From NCBI GenBank assembly GCA_038244055.1, contig JBBRTW010000202.1, positions 1 through 12,022 of the forward strand: DNA of 12,022 bases, written 5' to 3'. This DNA comes from DASPKW01 sp038244055. Its GTDB lineage: Bacteria > Planctomycetota > Phycisphaerae > Tepidisphaerales > Tepidisphaeraceae. This document shows, piece after piece, positions 6,432 through 12,022 of the stretch. A program made the translations under genes and the position numbers. The notes below the pieces were generated by a model. The model saw only the letters and a program-made list of their open reading frames with translations, had not been told where the DNA came from and ran no database searches. The first letter of the stretch is position 1. Each line of letters starts with the position of its first letter.

Positions 6432-6683
6432 TCAAGCCACCGGAATCACCTTCGTCACCTCGGGCACGCGCTCGATCAGGTTGCGCTGGATCCCATCCTG
6501 CAAGGTCATCCCGGCCGAGGGGCAGCCATTGCACGCCCCGTGAAACCGTATCGAAACCACCCCCGCCGGGGTCACATCGACCAGTTCAATATCCCCGCCA
6601 TCAGCCTGAACGGCCGGGCGGATCAGGTCGATCACGCTCTGAACGCGGTCGCGAAGGGGCGGTGTCTGGGTGGATATACTCAT
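6432..6683 (-). CDS. NifU-like Fe-S cluster scaffold protein (single NifU C-terminal domain)
   Basis: The 83-residue protein consists of one NifU C-terminal (Nfu) domain. Such proteins carry a transient Fe-S cluster on a CxxC motif, usually as a dimer, and pass it to cytoplasmic apo-proteins. The family pattern is clear: IRPAVQADGGDIELVDV, then GACNGCPSAGMTLQDGI with the CNGC cysteines, then VPEVTKVIPV at the end. About 80 residues is usual for stand-alone members. The ATG at 6681-6683 (MSIST) was chosen because the family similarity begins soon after it. GAGG precedes it by 5 nt, and a TATAAT box just upstream argues that the longer in-frame start at 6797 is not used. No IscS, SufB or other Fe-S assembly gene is nearby. 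The large gene upstream ends 133 nt before it on the same strand. Confidence 0.92.
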   Translation of the reverse strand: MSISTQTPPLRDRVQSVIDLIRPAVQADGGDIELVDVTPAGVVSIRFHGACNGCPSAGMTLQDGIQRNLIERVPEVTKVIPVA

Positions 6684-6698
6684 GTGGGCCTCGGCCGA

Positions 6699-6704
6699 AT
6701 TATA
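6699..6704 (-). promoter_or_regulatory. -10 box (TATAAT) of the NifU-like gene
   Basis: The - strand reads TATAAT, a perfect consensus, 15 bp upstream of the ATG at 6683. A start of transcription 6-7 nt downstream would fall at about 6692, at the edge of the GAGG site (6689-6692), giving a very short leader. The -35 region at normal spacing (TGTCGC) is a poor match. Confidence 0.4.
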
Positions 6705-6774
6705 GCCGATGCGGCCAATTGGCGACAGGGGAAAGCCCGAATCGCCAGCGATCCGATGTGAGTTCAAAAAAACC

Positions 6775-6792
6775 CACGAATTCACACGAATT
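6775..6792. repeat. Short direct repeat CACGAATT with 10-bp period
   Basis: CACGAATT occurs at 6775-6782 and 6785-6792, separated by CA. It follows the stop of the large gene (which is on the - strand) and precedes the promoter of the NifU-like gene. Two units only, but the motif and its 10-bp period resemble the CACAGATGAA repeats at the other end of the large gene. Confidence 0.5.
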
Positions 6793-6816
6793 GGCATCGC
6801 CCAAGAGCAGTCCGCC

Positions 6817-9800
6817 TCAGTTCCGCCCGCCCTTCAGGAAATGCAGCTTCTTATCGCCGCCCAGGTAATACAAACCGCCTTCGACCGGCTCCCAGTCGAT
6901 GATCCCGGCGTCATCGCGGATATCGCGCGTGTGGTCCAGCCGGCCGGATTCCCGCCCATCCTTGGTCAATGACCGCGTGTAGGCATGAACCCGGAACGTA
7001 TTGGAAGGCTGCATCGCATTGGGCGCGACCGCGACATTCGGCACCACCGGCACGCCGCCGCCGCCATTCGGATTCACCGCCATGCCGCCGCGCCGCGCCG
7101 GCTGGCCCAGCACGATGAAATAATCCTGCCCGACCATCGGCTGGTTGTGCAGCAGGTTGGGCAGCGTGTTGGAATCGATCGTTCCGTTCCAGAAAAGATT
7201 GAACGGATCATCGAGGTTGTACGCCACCGGCCCGGATTGCCTGGTCGTCACATAAACGTACTGCCCGACCACATTGAGCGCCACCGACCAATCGGTAATG
7301 GCCGACTGGCTGCCGGTGGAAGCGCCGACCGTCGCCAGCCGCGCCGGGACCCGCCGCCCATCGGCATTCTTGTAGTCCAGCAGCTTGCCCGATTCGAGCG
7401 AGTAGATCGAGACGTACTTACCGGCATGGGTGACAGCCAAAACCCGGCCTTCAGAGATGACCAGTTGATCCGGCTGCACCGCGCCCGCGTAAATCGGGTT
7501 GAACACCTGCCCATTGGCATCCACATTCACCGGCTGGTTCGGCCCGCGCCCGACCTCATCCTGCCCGGCCGGCAGATCGTAATTCAGCTCCCGGCGCGGC
7601 TCGAAAAGATCCTTGCCGCAGAGCCGGTCCGGCTGGGTCCATACCAGCATCCCATCCGGCGCAAGGGCCAGATTCACCGGCACGTTGCCCGAATCATTCG
7701 AGAAATTCAGCCGCCGCACGAGCTGGCCCGTGAGCGTATCGACGATCACGAGCTGCGTGTTGGATGAATCCGTGACCTTGCAGACCACGAAATCATCGTT
7801 GGCCAGAATTCGATCCACCGGCGCGGCCTGCGCCAAGCGCGTATGCCAGGCGAGTTGCCCGGTGGAGGCGTTGATCGCGAAGAGCTGCCCGCCCGTGGTG
7901 GAGACGAGGATGCGGTCGTTGACCGGCTTGACGAAAGCGATCTGCTCCGGCCCGGCCGCCGCGGGGTTGGCCACCGCCGCCGCCTGTCCGCCGATCTGAA
8001 TCAGCCGGCCATTAATGACCCGCCTGCGAAGGATCATCCCGCGCTGCATCCCGCCATTGAGCAGGATCTGATCATCGGCATCGTTGTTCCGCGCCGCGAC
8101 CGCTTCATCGCCGCTGTTCCCGCCGGCGATCACATCGATGCGCGGCAGGGCGCGGAGATCGACCTTCCACTTTTTCGCCAGGTTCGCGCCTTCGAGAAAG
8201 GCGATTTCCGATTCCGACCAGGCGATCATGCTCTTGCGATCGTCGATCCATGCCAGCGCCCGCGGAGGAGAGGTAAACGCATTGGATTGAGCGGCCGGCG
8301 TCTTCTCTCCCACCGGGTAGACCACCAGATTGCCCCCCGTCCAAGCGGCGATGCGATCGGTCCGCGAATGCTGCCGCTGCAGCTCGGGGGGCGGTGAAAT
8401 GAGCGCGGCGATGTCAGCGATCTCCACCTGCTGATCCATATTGAACGGATCGCGCAGCAGCCGGGGCTTCTTGTCGGCCACCGCGCCCGCATCGCGCCAT
8501 TTGCCCAGATCCTCGAGGAATTTCGCCTTGTCAGCCTCGGTCGGCGCGGGCGTGAGATGGAAATCCGGCAGCTTGGCCGATACCGCCTGCGTCCGATACG
8601 CCTGCAGCGCCTTGAGCGCCATTTTGAAGGGCGCGCCCGCATCCGCCAGAACCTGGCCATCGGGCAGTTTCAGCGCCTTCTCCAGCTTTTCATCCCCATT
8701 GCCGAGCTTGTACACAATCGCGCTCAGCCGGCCAGCCGCGGTTTCAACGCGGTCGCCCACCGGGTCCTTCATCGCCAGATAATTCCGCGCCATCCCCTCC
8801 AGCAGGCGCATCTTGATCGCCGGCTTGGTCTTCTCCAGCGTCTCGGCGTACTTGCGGTACACCTGGCCATAGGTATGCGCCGCCAGACGATAGGCCGACT
8901 GCCCTTCGTAAGCCTTCGCGGCCGATGTCATCGACTCCGCCGCCGCCGTTGAATTCGGATACGACTCGGCCACCGCCTTCAGCAGCGAAGGATCGTTCCC
9001 TGCCGCCGCCAGCGCATCGGTCGCCTCTTTCTCAAACGCCGCATACGCCGTCGGCTTGAGCTTGATGACTTCCCCGATGTACTTCTCCGCCACAATCGCG
9101 GCCTGCGTCGCCCCGCCGGCATCTTCATCCGCCAGCGGAACCGTCCGCAGCTTCGGACTGGTGAGAATCTCCTGATACAGCTTGACCGCAGCCTCCAGCG
9201 AGCCTTCCTGCTTGTAATCGCGATTGAAGCGGGCCCGGCTCATCCGGTAGTTCACCTGCTGCGAATCGCCATCGGCCGCCGAAGAGGCCATATCGTACAA
9301 ATCGCCCACCAGATCGAGCGTCTTCTCGATATTCTCGGCCTTCTTGTCCTTCTGCAGCTTGGTCGCGAAGGTGATGCAATCGTTGAAAAGATGATCGCGC
9401 TCCGGCCCCTGTCGCATCGACTTGATCCCGCCCAGCAGCGCCACCGTCTCCTGCAGTTTCTCCATCGCCACATCCTGCTTGCCGGCGACGAACATCACTT
9501 CCGCATATCGCAGGCGCGGCTCGGCATTGGTTGGCGCGGCCGCCACATCATCATCCAGGCGCTTGCGGGCCAGGTTCATGTCCGCATAGACATTTACGCG
9601 CTTGGCGCCGGCCACGATGATCTGATCTCCGGTCACGAGGATATTGCCGGGACCTTCGCCCTCATCCCAGACTCGGTCCCGGCCAGGGTAGCTATCGGTG
9701 AGCTTGCCAAATGGCAGCCCGGTCTTGGGGTTAATGGTGCGGTCGATGCGATAAAGATTGGTGGTGGTGCAGACAAAAACCGAATCGGCGGTGACAAATC

Positions 9801-11865
9801 CGCGGCCACTGACCGGGGTTTTGTCCCAGCGAGTGGCCATCTGTTTGGCGAAGTCGGTGCGCCACTGCACGCACTGCTCTGGCTTGGACTTGTCGAACGC
9901 AGCCCAGTCAATGCAGTAGACGAGATTGGATCCGGTCATGAAGACGAGATTGCCATCGACGCCAAGAATAGCCGAGAGAGTAACATTCACCGCTCCTCCC
10001 AACTCGTCCAGTGCCACACGCTTGATCTCCGCCCCCGTTCCCGCATCGTAAACCATCAGGTTCTTCCGCCCATCGATCGGCAGCAGAAAGACCTTCCCCT
10101 CCTGAACGATCACTGGGTTGAATTCCCAGGCCCCCACCGACGACGGCCCGCTCCCGCGCCCATTGAACCCGCCTCTAAAACCCATCTGCGGATCGTAGCC
10201 GGCGCTGTCGCGCGGATAGATGTTCAGCCAGACAATCGTCCCCGCGTACGCATCGATCGCCGCCGCCGCCCCGAGGTTGGTCAGGCAATAGACCCGGCCC
10301 GATGAATACGCCAGGTGCGAGAGGTTGTCCGTGCTCATCACCTGCCCGAACATCGCGTTGTTGTTGGCGCTGGCGATGAAGCAGGACCACTTGTACCCAC
10401 CCGTGTTCATATCGAGGCACATCACGTAACAATCTTCGGAGGTGTAGTTCTTCCCGCCCCGGCCGATGACGTAGACATTCTCCCCCACGATCAGCGGCGA
10501 TCCCGAGAAATCCAGCGACTTGACGGCCTGCTGGTCATCGGGAACCCGCATCGTGTTCGGCCGAACCACCCAGCGCTCCTTGCCATCGGCGCGGGTGAGG
10601 CAGACCAGGCGCGTTCCCGCATCGGTGCCGAGCCGGCCGGTCGTCTGCGCCGCCCGATCCCCCACGCCCATGATCGCCAGCACATGCGAATCGGTCAGGG
10701 TGAGCGTGTGCTGCTGATTCCGCGCCGGCGACCACGAATTGATCGTGTACTGCCCGTTGCTGTTGGGATACGACTGCATCCACCCCGGCAGCGATACGCC
10801 GCTGGCCAGGCTCACCGCATAAATGCGCGAGCCATCCTGGAAATAGAGCTCCCCGCTATCGACCACCGGCATCACGCCCAGCGCCGGCGCGCCGCCGCTG
10901 GATCGGCCGGTGGCGGCCTCCATTTCCTGTCGCTGCTGCTGATTCACCTTCACCGGCGGCGGCGACAGATCGATTGTTGCCAGCCGCGCCCCCGGCTTGG
11001 CCTTATCCCCCGGAATCAGCGAGCGCTCTTCATTGCCGCCCGGATAGTACCGCACCGCGCCGGTGGTCGCCGCCACCGAAACCGGCGGCGCATTGCTCAG
11101 CAGTTGATCCAGCGCATGCGATAAAATGACGTCTTTGCCAAAGAGCGTGCCCGTGGCATCGGCGAACTTATTGCGAAGCAGGTCCGCCCGCGCCTTGGCC
11201 TTGGACACATCCCCCGCCAGGTGATACGCCAGCGCCGTGCGGAAAAGCACGCGCGGCTTCTCGACGATCAAAGTCGGATGCCAGTCCAGCAGCCGGTCAC
11301 CGATCCGCGCCGCCTCGGGGAAGTTGCCGTTCTCCAGATGCAGATCGAGCAGCCGTAGCCCGGCCTGCTTCCCCGCCTCGGTGACAAAATACAGCTTCAT
11401 CACCCGCGAGAAGGTTTCCTGATCTCCCTGCGGCGCTTTCTCGAACATCGTCCCCGCGATCGCCCCGTACCGGTTTCGATACGCATCCAGCCCCGCCGGC
11501 GGCCACTTGGCGAGTTGCTCCTGCACCGGCCGCTCGATCCCCGTGTACTGGTAGATGTTGTTCTTCGAATCCGTCCCCGAGGGCACGACGCGATCCCCGA
11601 ATTTCTCGATGACCTCCTGATACCAGTCGGCCGCCTTGTTCCAATCCTGCAACCGCTCCATGCGCCGGGCATCCTCCAGCTTCTTGATCGCCTCCAGCGA
11701 ATCGCGCACGGACACCCCCTGGAACGTCTCCTTCCCATAAAACGAATCCGGATTCAGCCCCCCGCGCGGCACGGCCGGCTGCTGCACCGGCTGCCCGAAG
11801 CAAACCCCCGCGGTCGCGGTAAGAATGGCGGAAACAAGGGCGCTACGGATCATGGAAGTGGGCAT
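6817..11865 (-). CDS. Giant secreted protein with two PQQ-like beta-propeller regions and TPR-like segments
   Basis: The 1682-residue product starts with an export signal (MIRSALVSAILTATAGVCFG, residues 5-24), probably cut near FG/QP. Residues about 55-250 are helical and TPR-like (DWNKAADWYQEVIEKFGDRV). About 325-760 hold PQQ-like propeller blades (LVCLTRADGKERW at 420, CLDMNTGGYKW at 483, AAAIDAYAGTIVW at 534). About 770-1130 are again helical and TPR-like. About 1165-1680 form a second propeller region, with its best blade GGQLFAINASTGQLAW at 1325-1340. BamB-like propellers of this sort act as binding scaffolds; nothing here shows quinoprotein enzyme activity. It is likely periplasmic or envelope-bound, though no membrane anchor is seen. 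GAGGGA lies 6 nt before the ATG at 11865. A Gly/Pro/Val-rich loop at about 1590-1620 may be a disordered insert. Ligand and partner are unknown. Confidence 0.9.
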   Translation of the reverse strand: MPTSMIRSALVSAILTATAGVCFGQPVQQPAVPRGGLNPDSFYGKETFQGVSVRDSLEAIKKLEDARRMERLQDWNKAADWYQEVIEKFGDRVVPSGTDSKNNIYQYTGIERPVQEQLAKWPPAGLDAYRNRYGAIAGTMFEKAPQGDQETFSRVMKLYFVTEAGKQAGLRLLDLHLENGNFPEAARIGDRLLDWHPTLIVEKPRVLFRTALAYHLAGDVSKAKARADLLRNKFADATGTLFGKDVILSHALDQLLSNAPPVSVAATTGAVRYYPGGNEERSLIPGDKAKPGARLATIDLSPPPVKVNQQQRQEMEAATGRSSGGAPALGVMPVVDSGELYFQDGSRIYAVSLASGVSLPGWMQSYPNSNGQYTINSWSPARNQQHTLTLTDSHVLAIMGVGDRAAQTTGRLGTDAGTRLVCLTRADGKERWVVRPNTMRVPDDQQAVKSLDFSGSPLIVGENVYVIGRGGKNYTSEDCYVMCLDMNTGGYKWSCFIASANNNAMFGQVMSTDNLSHLAYSSGRVYCLTNLGAAAAIDAYAGTIVWLNIYPRDSAGYDPQMGFRGGFNGRGSGPSSVGAWEFNPVIVQEGKVFLLPIDGRKNLMVYDAGTGAEIKRVALDELGGAVNVTLSAILGVDGNLVFMTGSNLVYCIDWAAFDKSKPEQCVQWRTDFAKQMATRWDKTPVSGRGFVTADSVFVCTTTNLYRIDRTINPKTGLPFGKLTDSYPGRDRVWDEGEGPGNILVTGDQIIVAGAKRVNVYADMNLARKRLDDDVAAAPTNAEPRLRYAEVMFVAGKQDVAMEKLQETVALLGGIKSMRQGPERDHLFNDCITFATKLQKDKKAENIEKTLDLVGDLYDMASSAADGDSQQVNYRMSRARFNRDYKQEGSLEAAVKLYQEILTSPKLRTVPLADEDAGGATQAAIVAEKYIGEVIKLKPTAYAAFEKEATDALAAAGNDPSLLKAVAESYPNSTAAAESMTSAAKAYEGQSAYRLAAHTYGQVYRKYAETLEKTKPAIKMRLLEGMARNYLAMKDPVGDRVETAAGRLSAIVYKLGNGDEKLEKALKLPDGQVLADAGAPFKMALKALQAYRTQAVSAKLPDFHLTPAPTEADKAKFLEDLGKWRDAGAVADKKPRLLRDPFNMDQQVEIADIAALISPPPELQRQHSRTDRIAAWTGGNLVVYPVGEKTPAAQSNAFTSPPRALAWIDDRKSMIAWSESEIAFLEGANLAKKWKVDLRALPRIDVIAGGNSGDEAVAARNNDADDQILLNGGMQRGMILRRRVINGRLIQIGGQAAAVANPAAAGPEQIAFVKPVNDRILVSTTGGQLFAINASTGQLAWHTRLAQAAPVDRILANDDFVVCKVTDSSNTQLVIVDTLTGQLVRRLNFSNDSGNVPVNLALAPDGMLVWTQPDRLCGKDLFEPRRELNYDLPAGQDEVGRGPNQPVNVDANGQVFNPIYAGAVQPDQLVISEGRVLAVTHAGKYVSIYSLESGKLLDYKNADGRRVPARLATVGASTGSQSAITDWSVALNVVGQYVYVTTRQSGPVAYNLDDPFNLFWNGTIDSNTLPNLLHNQPMVGQDYFIVLGQPARRGGMAVNPNGGGGVPVVPNVAVAPNAMQPSNTFRVHAYTRSLTKDGRESGRLDHTRDIRDDAGIIDWEPVEGGLYYLGGDKKLHFLKGGRN

Positions 11866-11919
11866 AGATAATCCCTCAAACTATTTACGATTCGAATTCG
11901 CCGCAGAGCAAACTTATGA

Positions 11920-12018
11920 GCCACAGATAGGCACAGATGAACACAGATGAATTGAATGAGCCGAATTAGACTGGCCTTTTCTCTTCACCATCTGTGAGCA
12001 TCTGTGTTCATCTGTGGC
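11920..12018. repeat. Inverted repeat whose arms each carry three 10-bp CACAGATG units
   Basis: The left arm has CACAGAT at 11922, 11932 and 11942, exactly 10 bp apart. The right arm has ATCTGTG at 11990, 12000 and 12010, also 10 bp apart. The outer ends match as GCCACAGAT (11920-11928) and ATCTGTGGC (12010-12018), with about 35 nt between the arms. It lies upstream of the large propeller gene. Runs of CACAGATGAACACAGATGAA are, from memory, widespread in planctomycete-type genomes; no protein is encoded here. The element may continue past the window edge. Confidence 0.8.
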
Positions 12019-12022
12019 AAAA

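Noticed and set aside
6684..6797. 38-residue N-terminal extension of the NifU-like protein
   Set aside because: It would cross the TATAAT box and the CACGAATT repeat, and the residues do not resemble the family; the ATG at 6683 fits better.
6985..11871. Several + strand frames of 100-300 residues opposite the large propeller gene
   Set aside because: They are rich in Arg, His and Ile-Asp patterns typical of reverse-complemented high-GC coding DNA and have no recognisable domains.
11866..11919. Promoter of the large propeller gene on the - strand
   Set aside because: The best pair (TTGCTC and TAAATA, 18 bp apart) matches only three of six bases in each box, which is too weak to report.

Overview
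The window looks like chromosomal DNA from a high-GC Gram-negative bacterium, most probably a planctomycete (Planctomycetota, perhaps the Phycisphaerae). This is inferred from the very large secreted protein mixing PQQ-like propeller and TPR-like segments, the abundance of TPR proteins, the mixed use of Shine-Dalgarno sites, and several short repeat families between genes (a GGGTCAGGAGCCGGCC palindrome, a CACGGGCGTCCCGCCCGTG array, and CACAGATGAA and CACGAATTCA runs). No rRNA, tRNA, phage or complete insertion sequence was seen.

Layout, left to right. (1) The C-terminal half of a D-2-hydroxyacid dehydrogenase enters from the left edge on the + strand. A nested inverted repeat lies between it and the convergent gene on its right. 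(2) An acyl-CoA synthetase/AMP ligase lies on the - strand. (3) Divergent from it, three + strand genes follow: a TPR lipoprotein ending in a SPOR domain, a TPR protein 50 nt downstream, and a 12-repeat TPR protein after a 299-nt gap. The gap holds a hairpin pair, an 18-bp palindrome and a likely promoter. The lipoprotein gene carries a 39-bp tandem repeat array inside its reading frame, between a good ribosome binding site and the signal peptide. (4) On the - strand come a small NifU-type Fe-S scaffold gene and, upstream of it, a 1682-residue secreted protein with two predicted PQQ-like beta-propeller regions separated by a helical region. Short 10-bp-period repeats flank this large gene on both sides.

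How the genes may work together. The SPOR lipoprotein and its neighbouring TPR protein are probably co-transcribed. SPOR domains bind denuded peptidoglycan at division sites, so this pair may serve an envelope or division role; the third TPR gene probably has its own promoter. The large propeller protein is likely periplasmic or envelope-associated. The dehydrogenase, the ligase and the NifU-like protein are ordinary metabolic or housekeeping genes with no clear link to the rest. I see no defence system, CRISPR array or biosynthetic cluster. The most unusual point is the in-frame repeat array at the start of the lipoprotein gene.
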